DNA of 64,000 bases from Nostoc sp. S4 (GTDB taxonomy: Bacteria; Cyanobacteriota; Cyanobacteriia; Cyanobacteriales; Nostocaceae). The notes beneath the pieces were generated by a model that ran no database searches, was not told the DNA's origin, and saw only the letters and a program-made list of their open reading frames with translations. The position numbers were made by a program, and so were the translations under genes. The stretch covers positions 62,001 to 126,000 of the forward strand of contig JAQYWR010000009.1 in the NCBI GenBank assembly GCA_029379225.1, written 5' to 3'. Positions 27,699-35,918 of the stretch are shown one piece after another. How positions within the stretch are numbered: the stretch's first letter is position 1; each line of letters starts with the position of its first letter.

Positions 27699-28343
27699 AT
27701 GACCATCCGCCCTGATTGTACCTCTAGCCTGATTTCTCCAAACATTAATGATATTTGTCGGCAAGGCACTCCTTTAAAACTCGGAATTATGGCTTCTGGA
27801 AATGGCAGCAATTTTGATGTTGTTGCCCAAGCTATTGAAGATAAACAGCTAAATGCCAAAATTCAAGTTTTGATTTATAATAATCCAACGGCTAAAGCAG
27901 CGGAAAGAGCAGCTAATCGAGGAGTAGAAGCTGTATTGTTGAATCACCGCGACTATAAAAGCCGAGAAAACTTTGATGAGAAAATTGTGCAAACATTACG
28001 GCAGTATGATGTCGAATGGGTGATTATGGCAGGTTGGATGCGACTTTTGACATCAGTCTTTATTGATGCTTTTCCTCACAGAATTATTAATATACATCCG
28101 AGTTTGTTACCTAGCTTTAGGGGAATTCATGCTGTAGAGCAAGCTTTGGCATCTGGGGTAAAAATCACTGGTTGTACTGTGCATATCGCTTGTTTAGAAA
28201 TGGACAGCGGGCCAATATTGATGCAAGCCGCAGTACCAGTGCTGCCGGATGATACCCTAGAAACACTCCATGCTAGAATTCAAATTCAAGAACATCGGAT
28301 TTTGCCAATGGCGATCGCTTTAGCAGGCTCTACTAATTTTTAG
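27699..28343 (+). CDS. purN: phosphoribosylglycinamide formyltransferase PurN
   Basis: 214 residues. It transfers formyl from 10-formyltetrahydrofolate to GAR, the third step of purine synthesis. GAR-binding loop MASGNGSNFD (31-40), VIMAGWMRLL, catalytic Asn131 and His133 in INIHPSLLPSFRG and Asp169 in EMDSGPIL are all present. The N-terminal 25 residues before LKLGIMASG are an extension also seen in other cyanobacteria. Monocistronic; divergent from the orthocaspase. Confidence 0.93.
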   Translation: MTIRPDCTSSLISPNINDICRQGTPLKLGIMASGNGSNFDVVAQAIEDKQLNAKIQVLIYNNPTAKAAERAANRGVEAVLLNHRDYKSRENFDEKIVQTLRQYDVEWVIMAGWMRLLTSVFIDAFPHRIINIHPSLLPSFRGIHAVEQALASGVKITGCTVHIACLEMDSGPILMQAAVPVLPDDTLETLHARIQIQEHRILPMAIALAGSTNF

Positions 28344-28402
28344 TCACAGTCAATACTACTGTGGTTACAAAAATTTATTTTTGGACAAGTCAGCACTGGA
28401 GC

Positions 28403-28515
28403 GACCAAATTAAATCTCTTAAGGTTAAAGGCTTCAAGATTACTTCTAGATAAAAATCTGCACTTTTACAGTAGGGAGTTCAAAGGCGATAAGTTAAGCC
28501 ACTTAAAGCAATGAG
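28403..28515. repeat. decayed duplicate of part of the neighbouring CPBP gene
   Basis: This stretch is about 80 percent identical, in the same orientation, to 29612-29716 inside the CPBP protease gene: ACTTCTAGATAAAAATCTGC and AAGGCGATAAGTTAAGCCAC occur in both. The stop codon of the response-regulator gene (28503-28505) lies within it. Confidence 0.85.
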
Positions 28516-29276
28516 TTCCTAAGTTGCTGAACTTTCTCTCTAGTTTGCTGAGCTTCCTCTATAATTTGCTGAGCTTTGCCACAAGTCAACTGAATTTCCT
28601 TTGTCAGCTGTTGGGCTTTCTGTGTAGTTAGGCAGACTTCATCTGTTAGCTGTTGAGCGTTATCCCAAGTCAATTGAATTTCATTTGTCAGCTGTTGAAC
28701 TTGTTCAGCAAACTGCCAGTAGTTTCCTTGTGATAGACATCTTTGTTCGATGTACAACTTTTTTACAAGTTGTTTATTGCTTTTTTGTGTAAGTTTCGCC
28801 ACACTGGCAATTAGTTTATCTGGGTCAAAAGGCTTAGAAATAACTTTGTCAAATCCAGCTTCGAGAGCTTTCTTAGAGTATTCTGGATACAAATAACCTG
28901 TAAGAGCAATAGCAGGAATAAACCCTCCTTTTCTTGCTTCTTTGCTTCTGATGTAACTGACTAGTGAATAACCATCCTTATTAGGCATACTGATGTCGCT
29001 AATAAGAACATCTGGTTGACACTTTTGTATCACTTTAATAGCTTCATCCACAGATGAAGCTGTATTTATACGCACTTGGTACTCTTGAAAAATTAATATC
29101 ACTAATTGAAGTGAATCGTCATTGTCATCAACAACCAGTAGCCACAAGTCATTACTAGATGAAGATTTACTTTGTGACTTTCGCTTGAGATACACTCTAG
29201 ATTTTTTCCGATGTAAGCTACTTAGTTTAATTAACAAAATACTCCATCTATCCTCAATTTTGTAAAAAAAATACAT
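28503..29276 (-). CDS. response regulator with C-terminal coiled-coil repeats
   Basis: 257 residues. A basic N-terminal extension of about 43 residues precedes a CheY-like receiver domain (44-165) with acidic pair DDNDD (50-54), phospho-acceptor Asp94 in LISDISMPNKDG, Thr126 and Lys148 in VISKPFDPDKL. The C-terminal 70 residues are four to five 14-residue units of the form AQQLTxEIQLTxxK, a long coiled coil, with no DNA-binding domain. It probably signals through protein contacts. The last codons and stop come from a duplicated fragment of the upstream CPBP gene, so the native C-terminus may have been longer. CPBP lies 43 bp upstream on the same strand. Confidence 0.85.
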   Translation of the reverse strand: MYFFYKIEDRWSILLIKLSSLHRKKSRVYLKRKSQSKSSSSNDLWLLVVDDNDDSLQLVILIFQEYQVRINTASSVDEAIKVIQKCQPDVLISDISMPNKDGYSLVSYIRSKEARKGGFIPAIALTGYLYPEYSKKALEAGFDKVISKPFDPDKLIASVAKLTQKSNKQLVKKLYIEQRCLSQGNYWQFAEQVQQLTNEIQLTWDNAQQLTDEVCLTTQKAQQLTKEIQLTCGKAQQIIEEAQQTREKVQQLRNSLL

Positions 29277-29319
29277 CGGTATTAGTAGTGTATAGTAGGC
29301 ACATTAATTTAGCAACTTC

Positions 29320-29916
29320 TTATTTTCTACTTCTCGATAATTGCCAGATTTTCCACATATAGCTAGAAATCCAATTCGTCGTCATATGAGCAGCAATGGG
29401 CACTAGTAAGTTACCAGTGAGCAAAGCGCTATATGCTAATATGATGCCGACAATCGTTGCCCAAACTACATAAGGCCATTGTTGAGAACCGCTCAGATGC
29501 AAAACGCCAAAGCAAAGACTAGATACAATCACAGCCAAATGATTGAAACCTAAAGCTGGTAGCATCACGCCCCGAAATAACAATTCTTCACTCAAACCAG
29601 GTAGCAACCCTAACCAAATTAAGTCTGGTAGGGCTAAAGGCTTCAATACCACTTCTAGATAAAAATCTGCACTTTGACGGTAGGAATTCCAAAGGCGATA
29701 AGTTAAGCCACTTAATGCGGTAATCGCAAATCCCAACCCTACACCCAACAGTAAATCTCTTTGGTTCAACTTCCAGGATAATAGGGAAAAGTTGCCGAAG
29801 TGCAACGACACTTTGGCGACTACCAGTAAAATGATTGCAGTCGCTCCCATCGCCCCAAGTACTTGGATGCGTGTCAGATATGGAATTTCTGGTTCTTGCT
29901 TTTGTTGTTCAATCAC
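29320..29916 (-). CDS. CPBP-family intramembrane glutamic endopeptidase
   Basis: 198 residues, GTG start, six or so membrane helices. The catalytic motif EELLFRG (residues about 110-116) and a downstream histidine in FGVLHLSG plus HMTTNW near the C-terminus are the ABI/CPBP (Rce1-like) signature. The family cleaves membrane-associated peptides or processes prenylated or bacteriocin-like substrates. The genuine substrate here is unknown. Confidence 0.88.
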   Translation of the reverse strand: MIEQQKQEPEIPYLTRIQVLGAMGATAIILLVVAKVSLHFGNFSLLSWKLNQRDLLLGVGLGFAITALSGLTYRLWNSYRQSADFYLEVVLKPLALPDLIWLGLLPGLSEELLFRGVMLPALGFNHLAVIVSSLCFGVLHLSGSQQWPYVVWATIVGIILAYSALLTGNLLVPIAAHMTTNWISSYMWKIWQLSRSRK

Positions 29917-30046
29917 GGATTTTTAGGGAATGGGGAGGTGGAGAGATGTGGTTCGGCTTGGCGGTAGTCGAAAGTCACTAACCGAGAGAAGAGGACAATG
30001 GGACAACGAAGGAGAATAACTCCTCACCGGAGCGTCTTTGGCGAGG

Positions 30047-30137
30047 CTCCTAACTCCTGGAAATACTTGGGTTAATCGTGTCTCTACTCCTAACTCCTGG
30101 AAAGACTTGGGTTAATCGCGTCTCTACTCCTAACTTA
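30047..30137. repeat. 40-bp tandem repeat, 2.3 copies
   Basis: Units 30047-30086 and 30087-30126 differ by two bases (CTCCTAACTCCTGGAAA followed by ACTTGGGTTAATCG and a GTCTCTA end); a partial third unit follows. A diverged piece in inverse orientation (GAGACGCGATTAACCC) lies at 31238-31253, so the DUF3326 gene is bracketed by the repeat. Confidence 0.85.
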
Positions 30138-30150
30138 TAACTTCTATTAA

Positions 30151-31218
30151 CTAATGATTAGTGACTACTGGTTGCAAAGATGATAATTTGGGACAAAGAG
30201 CAGAGGGATTAATGCCTGCTTTATGTGCTACTAATACACCCACTGCCTCTAAATATGAGTTTACCTGTATGGATTTGATCCCCAACGCTTGGGGAGGAAC
30301 TTCGATCGCAGTTTTATTTTCTTCTACTGTAATTATTTGGCATCGTGTTTGACTTAAACTCAATAAAGCACTACCACCACAGGCATTTGCAGGTACGACA
30401 AGAGCATCTACTCCTTCTGCCCAAATATCTTCTTGTTCTAATGCTATCGTTTTTCTCTCTACAATAAATTGTGGGGCACAACTCAAGCCGACGAGAACGC
30501 ATGGTAAAAATGTGTAGCCCAATTCTTCAGCAGCGGAACGGGGGGCTAAGTCCGGTTCTGGAGGGGTGCCAGCTAGAGCAGGAGAATGGGCACAAGGAAT
30601 TTGAAAGGTTCGCACTAGCAAATGGCTAATTACGGCTTCTGCACCGGCTAAGGAATCAACTCCTTCGCCGTGGCGGTATTTCTGTACTGCCTCTTCATCG
30701 ATATCATCTCTGAAACGGGCGACAACTGCGATCGCTTCTGCCCCAGCTTTTTTAATCAGTATTTCGGCTGCCCTTAACAAGCTATCGGGGTTGCCAATTG
30801 TCCCCCAACTTGTACCCGATAGAGTAGTCCGTAATTCTACATTCAAAGGGGCATCAGTGATGACATAATCTGTTAACGTCAATCCCAAAGTAGCTCTCGC
30901 TGCATCGGCTGCTTGCAGGTGTCTGAGCCGCAACTCCGGCTCAATACCTTGGTCTAAAAGCAAACCTATTTTATTGTTCCGCACTGGACGCAATCCCCAG
31001 CATCCAGCGGCGAATTTGTCAAGTCCAAAACCTTCAACGTAGAAAGCATTGGGGAGATTCCAGTACAAGCTTGCGCCATTGAGGACATTGGGGTGAGTAA
31101 TCAGGCGATCGCAAACCTGTGCTACAACTCTGGCAACAGGCAAAGCATCTCCAGCGTAACCCCCGATCGCAGCCCCAACGCCAGTTGGTACTATTAAAAT
31201 AGCAGTGTATGGACGCAT
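30151..31218 (-). CDS. DUF3326 domain protein
   Basis: 355 residues, the full length of the DUF3326 family found in cyanobacteria and plants. Hallmarks are the opening YTAILIVPTGVGAAIGGYAGDALPVAR, the segment HPNVLNGASLYWNLPNAFYVEG and the later VVPANACGGSALLSL. No catalytic residues have been assigned to the family that I know of. No signal peptide or membrane helix, so it is cytoplasmic. Followed on the minus strand only by repeats. Confidence 0.88.
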   Translation of the reverse strand: MRPYTAILIVPTGVGAAIGGYAGDALPVARVVAQVCDRLITHPNVLNGASLYWNLPNAFYVEGFGLDKFAAGCWGLRPVRNNKIGLLLDQGIEPELRLRHLQAADAARATLGLTLTDYVITDAPLNVELRTTLSGTSWGTIGNPDSLLRAAEILIKKAGAEAIAVVARFRDDIDEEAVQKYRHGEGVDSLAGAEAVISHLLVRTFQIPCAHSPALAGTPPEPDLAPRSAAEELGYTFLPCVLVGLSCAPQFIVERKTIALEQEDIWAEGVDALVVPANACGGSALLSLSQTRCQIITVEENKTAIEVPPQALGIKSIQVNSYLEAVGVLVAHKAGINPSALCPKLSSLQPVVTNH

Positions 31219-31314
31219 AGTGAATGCTGAATCAGGAGAGACGCGATTAACCCTTGTGTGTTAGGAGATCGGAGTTATTATTTCCCATCTCCCCATTGCC
31301 CCATCTCCCTACTT

Positions 31315-31494
31315 TTAACTCTCAACTTTCGTGACAACGGCTTCAACTGTAGCCTTTTGCTGGGCAACGTCCACAGAGGTAACCGCCCAACGCAGGGGTT
31401 CGCCTTGTTTTTTCAACTCTGTTTCAATTGTTTTGAGTAACTCTGCGGGAGTTTCTTGCAGGTCAACTTCTGCGGTAATAAAATGAGTTGTCAT
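31315..31494 (-). CDS. small conserved hypothetical protein
   Basis: 59 residues, starting MTTHFITAEVDLQETPAELLK and ending KATVEAVVTKVES. It is soluble, with a predicted alpha/beta arrangement (strand, helix TIETELKKQG, strands). I believe relatives occur in other cyanobacteria next to DUF3326 genes, but that is memory, not a search. It lies 96 bp upstream of the DUF3326 gene on the same strand and may share its transcript. Its regular codon pattern and clean ATG support a real gene. Confidence 0.6.
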   Translation of the reverse strand: MTTHFITAEVDLQETPAELLKTIETELKKQGEPLRWAVTSVDVAQQKATVEAVVTKVES

Positions 31495-31647
31495 CGCCCT
31501 AAATCCTATTAATTTTTAGTTTATAGAATAGCTTATCAGGTGCTATCAAATACCTATGTGATTTTCCAGTTTTTGTAATCATGTTAGCAAACAGTCATTT
31601 AGTTATTAATAAATCAACTTCTATATTGATAACTGTTTGCTTGATTA

Positions 31648-31965
31648 TTAGTCTTTCCCAAATTGCAACTGATAAAGTTTGTCTTCTTTTTCACTCTCAA
31701 TTTTCAAATCAGAAAGGGGTTTAGCAATACAAAGCAATACATAACCTTGTTTTTGTAAATCTGGACTAACGCCCATGCCATCAGTTTGATCGACAGTTCC
31801 TTGGCTGATTTGACCGGCGCAAGTTGTACAAACCCCTGCATGACAAGAACTTGGCAAATCTAAACCAGCAGCATCGGCGACTGATAAGATGGTCTGATCT
31901 TCGGGGACTTGCAAAGTATGAATTTGACCCTGGTGATTAATTTCTACGGTGTAAGTTTTGGGCAT
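31648..31965 (-). CDS. plant-type [2Fe-2S] ferredoxin
   Basis: 105 residues from the ATG at 31965; a TTG 18 bp upstream is a weaker start. The cluster ligands are seen in CHAGVCTTCAGQ (C-x4-C-x2-C) and the fourth Cys in YVLLCIAKP. The LDLPSSC loop differs slightly from photosynthetic PetF (LPYSC), so this is one of the minor ferredoxins with a C-terminal extension (ESEKEDKLYQLQFGKD). It transfers single electrons in the cytoplasm. Monocistronic. Confidence 0.9.
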   Translation of the reverse strand: MPKTYTVEINHQGQIHTLQVPEDQTILSVADAAGLDLPSSCHAGVCTTCAGQISQGTVDQTDGMGVSPDLQKQGYVLLCIAKPLSDLKIESEKEDKLYQLQFGKD

Positions 31966-32140
31966 ATACAAAGGAAGCGTCAAGCTACGGGCAAATTTCT
32001 TAGTTTATCTGAATTAGTTAAAAATATCTAGATATTACCATAAAAATTTAGGCTAAAGTCTGAATAGTTTATAGATTAGTAACATTATTTACTCTAATAA
32101 AAGCAAATAAATGTATGAATTTTGCTTACTATAAAAATGC

Positions 32141-32169
32141 GCGTAGGCATAGCCCGCCGTAGGCATCGC
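32141..32169. repeat. 29-bp interspersed palindromic repeat, copy 2
   Basis: Begins GCGTAGGCATAGCCCGC and ends CGTAGGCATCGC; identical to copy 3 at 33425 and near-identical to 7123. It lies just before a gene remnant, as copy 3 does. Confidence 0.85.
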
Positions 32170-32217
32170 CTTTCTTTAGAGACTGTATCAGTAAGTCTGC
32201 CTTTTAGCATTAGTTCG

Positions 32218-32334
32218 ATGACTTAAAAAATTGACACTACACAAAAGAAAGCGGCTTGGTCGCTGTATGTGGAATTGGTGACGCCCATTGCTGTGCAACC
32301 ATCGTCAGTTGACCAAGGTTTAGTAATAAAATAA
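32218..32334 (+). pseudogene. N-terminal remnant of an unknown gene, copy A
   Basis: Reads MT*KIDTTQKKAAWSLYVEL and VTPIAVQPSSVDQGLV before a stop, with an internal TAA at codon 3. It is homologous in DNA and protein to the start of the remnant at 33500. The rest of the gene is gone. Confidence 0.6.
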
Positions 32335-32390
32335 ACTGTAACACGCTCTAACGGGAAGTCAAAAGTCAAAAGTCAAAATTTATTTAATTT

Positions 32391-33101
32391 TTATAGAAGA
32401 TTCGGGTCAATATATAATTCTCGCAACTTAGCGGCTAAACGTTCCGCGCGTTGCTTCTCTTGTTCAGCACGCTGTCTTTCTTCATCCGCACGCTGCTTTT
32501 CCTGCTCTGCTAATTCTTGCGGTGTCGGCACTAACTGCCCTTGTGCTGTCAAATAGCGTAATTGATTATCCTGCAAACCCAAATATAAATCTAACTGCTG
32601 ACTCCATAACCAACCTTGGGGGTTCGGTTCTATTGGTTGGTAATGAGCGTCTACTAAATGAAACCCCACAAATTCTAAATCATTCGGGTCAAACCAAAAA
32701 TACTCTGGCGTGCGAAAGATATCTTGGTAGATTTGTTTTTTCAAGCCTTTGTCTGTAGCTTTTGTGGAAGGCGAAAGCAACTCGACAATGATATTCGGAT
32801 ATTTACCATCTTCTTGCCAAATCACCCAACTTTTACGCGGTTTACGATCGCATCCTAGCACCACAAAAAAGTCTGGGCCGCGAAATTCTTCTGATTTAAG
32901 TTGGCGTTGGCTATAGTAAATCGTCAAATTTCCCGCCGCATAAAAGTCATTGCGGTTTTGCCACCATAATTCTAAGCATTGTAATAACAGAATAATTTGG
33001 CGTAGATGTAAATCGCTTTCCAATGGTAGTTCATCACTGTATATATCTCCTGGTGGAAATATTACATCTTTTGCTGATTCTAATTCTTGGGCAACTGACA
33101 T
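32391..33101 (-). CDS. Uma2-family (PD-(D/E)XK fold) endonuclease-like protein
   Basis: 236 residues. The Uma2 core is seen as GPDFFVVLGCD (catalytic Asp), WVIWQEDGKYPNIIVELLSPST (Glu) and KKQIYQDIFRTPEYFWFDP. The C-terminus is a charged coiled coil with AEQEKQRADEERQRAEQEKQ repeats, common in this family. These restriction-fold proteins are hugely expanded in cyanobacteria; their role is not established. It is flanked on both sides by remnants of one other gene family. Confidence 0.88.
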   Translation of the reverse strand: MSVAQELESAKDVIFPPGDIYSDELPLESDLHLRQIILLLQCLELWWQNRNDFYAAGNLTIYYSQRQLKSEEFRGPDFFVVLGCDRKPRKSWVIWQEDGKYPNIIVELLSPSTKATDKGLKKQIYQDIFRTPEYFWFDPNDLEFVGFHLVDAHYQPIEPNPQGWLWSQQLDLYLGLQDNQLRYLTAQGQLVPTPQELAEQEKQRADEERQRAEQEKQRAERLAAKLRELYIDPNLL

Positions 33102-33424
33102 GACTTTCTTGGGGCTAGGGGTAAGATGTTCGGATAAACGGCTACGGGTGGATGCATAGATATAATTACTATCATAGGGGTTGCTGATTTATATTTATGT
33201 GCGATCGCCCTGTATTAAGACTTCGCTGTTACTGCTAAGTGTAAATCCAAAGCATTCAATAAAGAATGGTGATACGTACGCATTTTAATTGCTCAATCTA
33301 AAATGCGATCCCATTTAAACAAAACATCCCAAGACTGATTTTATTTTGCTTGTGTTCGGGGATTTTACCAGAGTTCTATAATAATCACAGAGAAATTAGT
33401 TAAATTTGCTTATTATGAATATGC

Positions 33425-33453
33425 GCGTAGGCATAGCCCGCCGTAGGCATCGC
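33425..33453. repeat. 29-bp interspersed palindromic repeat, copy 3
   Basis: Same unit as 32141-32169. The identity continues into flanking sequence: both copies are followed by CTTTAGAGACTG or CCTTAGAAACTG and then by a gene remnant. Confidence 0.85.
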
Positions 33454-33499
33454 GTTTCCTTAGAAACTGGATCGGTAAGTCTGCCTTGGCATTGGTTCC

Positions 33500-33832
33500 A
33501 TGTCGTGGAAAGTTAATACTACACAACAGAAGGCGGCTTGGTCGCGGTATGTGGAATTGGTGAGGCTCATTGCTGTGCAATCATTAGAAGTTGACTAGGG
33601 TTTGGTACAGGAAGCAATGAACTCTGTTTATAGTTTATTAGGTACAACCCACGAAGTTCTCAAAGCCGTCGGACTTGATGTGGGTGCTGCTCGTGATTGG
33701 TGTGGGGGGAATTGCGATCGCCTAAATAAAGTTTGGCAAGATGTAGCGATGATTGCACTCACTTACAAACTTTGGTCATTAATGTTACAATGTTTACTCT
33801 TAAGATTACAACATCAAGCCTTAAGGTTATAA
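33500..33832 (+). pseudogene. remnant of an unknown gene, copy B
   Basis: Reads MSWKVNTTQQKAAWSRYVEL, then VD* (TAG at 33596), then in the same frame GLVQEAMNSVYSLLGTTHEV and LKAVGLDVGAARD. Around 33710 a frameshift is evident: GGIAIA is readable in another frame where the family has it. I recall intact relatives continuing with GGIAIAVLN, but cannot name the family. The 3' end is replaced by the 21-bp tandem array. Confidence 0.65.
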
Positions 33833-33958
33833 CACTAAGGCTTAAAGCTAGAACATTAAGGCTTAAGGCTATAAGATGAAGACTTAAGGTTACGAGATGA
33901 AGACTTAAAGCTATAACATGAAGCCTTGAGGTTATAAGATGAAGGCTTAAAGTGAAAG
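33791..33958. repeat. 21-bp tandem repeat array, eight units
   Basis: Units of exactly 21 bp begin at 33791, 33812, 33833, 33854, 33875, 33896, 33917 and 33938, of the form ATGAAGNCTTAAGGYTATAAG. As 21 is a multiple of 3 and 7 the minus strand stays open and reads seven-residue repeats such as LHVIALS. No start signal or family; I treat that reading frame as accidental. Confidence 0.85.
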
Positions 33959-34172
33959 CGATCGCTGTTGACAAGAAGTAAAGGTGCGATGGACTATTGC
34001 TATATTAAACATAATATTATTTTGCTGAAAATCAACCTTTAGCTGCTCAAATTCAGAGAAATCACGGGCATAAATAAAAACTTTGACTACAAAAAATGCG
34101 CTTTTTGCTGAACCAGAATACAGGTTAATTGAGACAAAATAGCTCTATAAAGCTCTTATAAAGTATAAATTT

Positions 34173-34568
34173 ATGTCTCGAAAAAAACGTAGTTCCCGGA
34201 TTCTAGAAAAAGCTCAGTTTAGAGTTGCCGGATTGAAAGCTATCGATCAAAATATTAATTTTGATGATACTTATAACTTGCAAAACCTGACTCAATTAAT
34301 AGAAAAATTTCACAATATGCTTGATAATTATAATGCTGATATAGCTATGATTGACTCTTCTAGAAAAAAGCTGAATGAGATGGAAAAAACCTTAGGTCAG
34401 GTTTCAGACAAAATGCTGACATGGGTTGGTTGTAAGTATGGCAAAAACAGCAATGAATATGAACTTGCAGGTGGTGTTCTAGACAGCGAACGTATCCGTA
34501 AAAGCAGATTGACACGTTTGAAATCTAAGACGAATAAAACATCAAATGAAAGTGCTTTAACCGCTTAG
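34173..34568 (+). CDS. hypothetical helical protein
   Basis: 131 residues, basic N-terminus (MSRKKRSSRILEKAQFRVAG) and a central helical hairpin with possible coiled coil (LTQLIEKFHNMLDNYNADIAMIDSSRKKLNEMEK split by a turn), then WVGCKYGKNSNEYELAGGV, a motif I associate with other small cyanobacterial hypotheticals. No signal or membrane helix. A terminator-like hairpin follows about 80 bp downstream. Function unknown. Confidence 0.65.
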   Translation: MSRKKRSSRILEKAQFRVAGLKAIDQNINFDDTYNLQNLTQLIEKFHNMLDNYNADIAMIDSSRKKLNEMEKTLGQVSDKMLTWVGCKYGKNSNEYELAGGVLDSERIRKSRLTRLKSKTNKTSNESALTA

Positions 34569-34649
34569 TACCATTACGCAAAAATCAAAAGATTTATGAA
34601 TCTGCTTTTAACTTTTTTAGAATGGTATCTGTGAAAATTTAAACTGTAT

Positions 34650-34682
34650 AGATAGCCGGCTTTTCAAAGAAGTCGGCTATCT
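34650..34682 (+). terminator. terminator-like hairpin
   Basis: AGATAGCCGGC pairs with GTCGGCTATCT (one G-T pair) around an 11-nt loop. No T run follows, so it may be an RNA-stabilising end structure rather than a classical terminator. Confidence 0.55.
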
Positions 34683-34760
34683 ACTTGATCACAAATGATT
34701 CAGGACTGCTATATAATAAGACTTTGCATTAACCCAGAACTTCCGAAATCTTAAAATTGA

Positions 34761-35681
34761 ATGACCCGTTTTATACATGATAAATTCGCCAAAGACTATC
34801 TAGAAGAATTATTAAAAGATTACGGAGAAGTCAAGGCATCAGAAAAAGTATCAGGAGAAATTAAAGAAATAGATGTTTTATTCACTCCTGCCAAACAGCA
34901 AAGCTCTAATTTAGAAATACTAGGTTTGCTAGGAAGATTTGCGGAACATCCTGCACTCATAGAACCCTTCCGTAATCCAGCTTCTAACGATGAAATATGT
35001 GATTGTATTCTAAAATTATTAGAAGTAAAGGCTCTCTTACGACGAGAAGCTAAAACCAATAAAACCAAACTTCAGGACTCGGAAATTCCTAAATTGTGGA
35101 TTCTCACACCTACCGTCTCTGAAACTAGGTTGTCTAGTTTTGGAACTATGCAACAAGCAAGTTGGTTACCAGGAGTACATTTTCTCCCAGATGCCTTGCG
35201 GACAGCAATTGTAGCAATACATCAACTCCCCCCAACACCAGAGACTCTATGGTTAAGGCTTTTGGGTAGAGGAAGCGTGCAGTCACAAGCAATTATTCAG
35301 TTGCAGGCCTTACCATTAGATCATCCATATCAAAAAGCAACCCTGGAATTAGTTTACAACTTGCGTGAAAATTTAAGAGTAAATCAAGAGTTAGAAGCAG
35401 ATGATAGGGAGTTAATTATGCGACTAGAACCACTTTATCAAAGAGACAGAGAACAAGCCAAAGAAGAAGGAAGACAAGAGGGAAAACAAGAGGGAAGACA
35501 AGAAGGAGAAAGAGACTTAATACTGCGTCTACTCAATCGCCGTATTGGTGAAATTGATGCGTTATTAATCGAGCAAATTACAGGATTATCGATTGAACAA
35601 TTAGAAAACTTAGGAGAGGCGTTATTAGATTTTTCTAATATTGCTGATTTAGAAGCTTGGTTAAACCAACAATCAGAATAA
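34761..35681 (+). CDS. Rpn/transposase-like protein with DUF4351
   Basis: 306 residues. The N-terminal part MTRFIHDKFAKDYLEELLKDYG followed by KEIDVLFTP belongs to the cyanobacterial group of PD-(D/E)XK recombination-promoting-nuclease-like proteins. A charged EEGRQEGKQEGRQEG linker leads to the C-terminal DUF4351 helical domain (LILRLLNRRIGEIDALLIEQ, then ALLDFSNIADLEAWL). Such proteins are present in dozens of copies per Nostoc genome; their function is uncertain. Monocistronic. Confidence 0.85.
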   Translation: MTRFIHDKFAKDYLEELLKDYGEVKASEKVSGEIKEIDVLFTPAKQQSSNLEILGLLGRFAEHPALIEPFRNPASNDEICDCILKLLEVKALLRREAKTNKTKLQDSEIPKLWILTPTVSETRLSSFGTMQQASWLPGVHFLPDALRTAIVAIHQLPPTPETLWLRLLGRGSVQSQAIIQLQALPLDHPYQKATLELVYNLRENLRVNQELEADDRELIMRLEPLYQRDREQAKEEGRQEGKQEGRQEGERDLILRLLNRRIGEIDALLIEQITGLSIEQLENLGEALLDFSNIADLEAWLNQQSE

Positions 35682-35918
35682 ATTATCAGTAAATTTAATT
35701 AATTTATAACCAAGTTTGAGTCTACAGCAACACTAAACAAGTTTGTTCGTAGTCTATAAAAAGTTAAAAATATTTGATTGACGAAAACTAAACTTTAAGT
35801 ATAAAGCTAAATGGCTAATAAGCGATTACCAGTAAGGCTTTCACTCTTAAAAGTTAGGTAAAGTTTTATAGCTAATCCCTGCCTAAAAATATTTCATAAT
35901 TAAAGGTAGAACATCCCA

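Noticed and set aside
33759..33974. Minus-strand frame reading LHVIALS heptads, resembling a membrane or leucine-rich protein
   Set aside because: It is the translation of a 21-bp tandem array with no start signal and no resemblance to a known protein.
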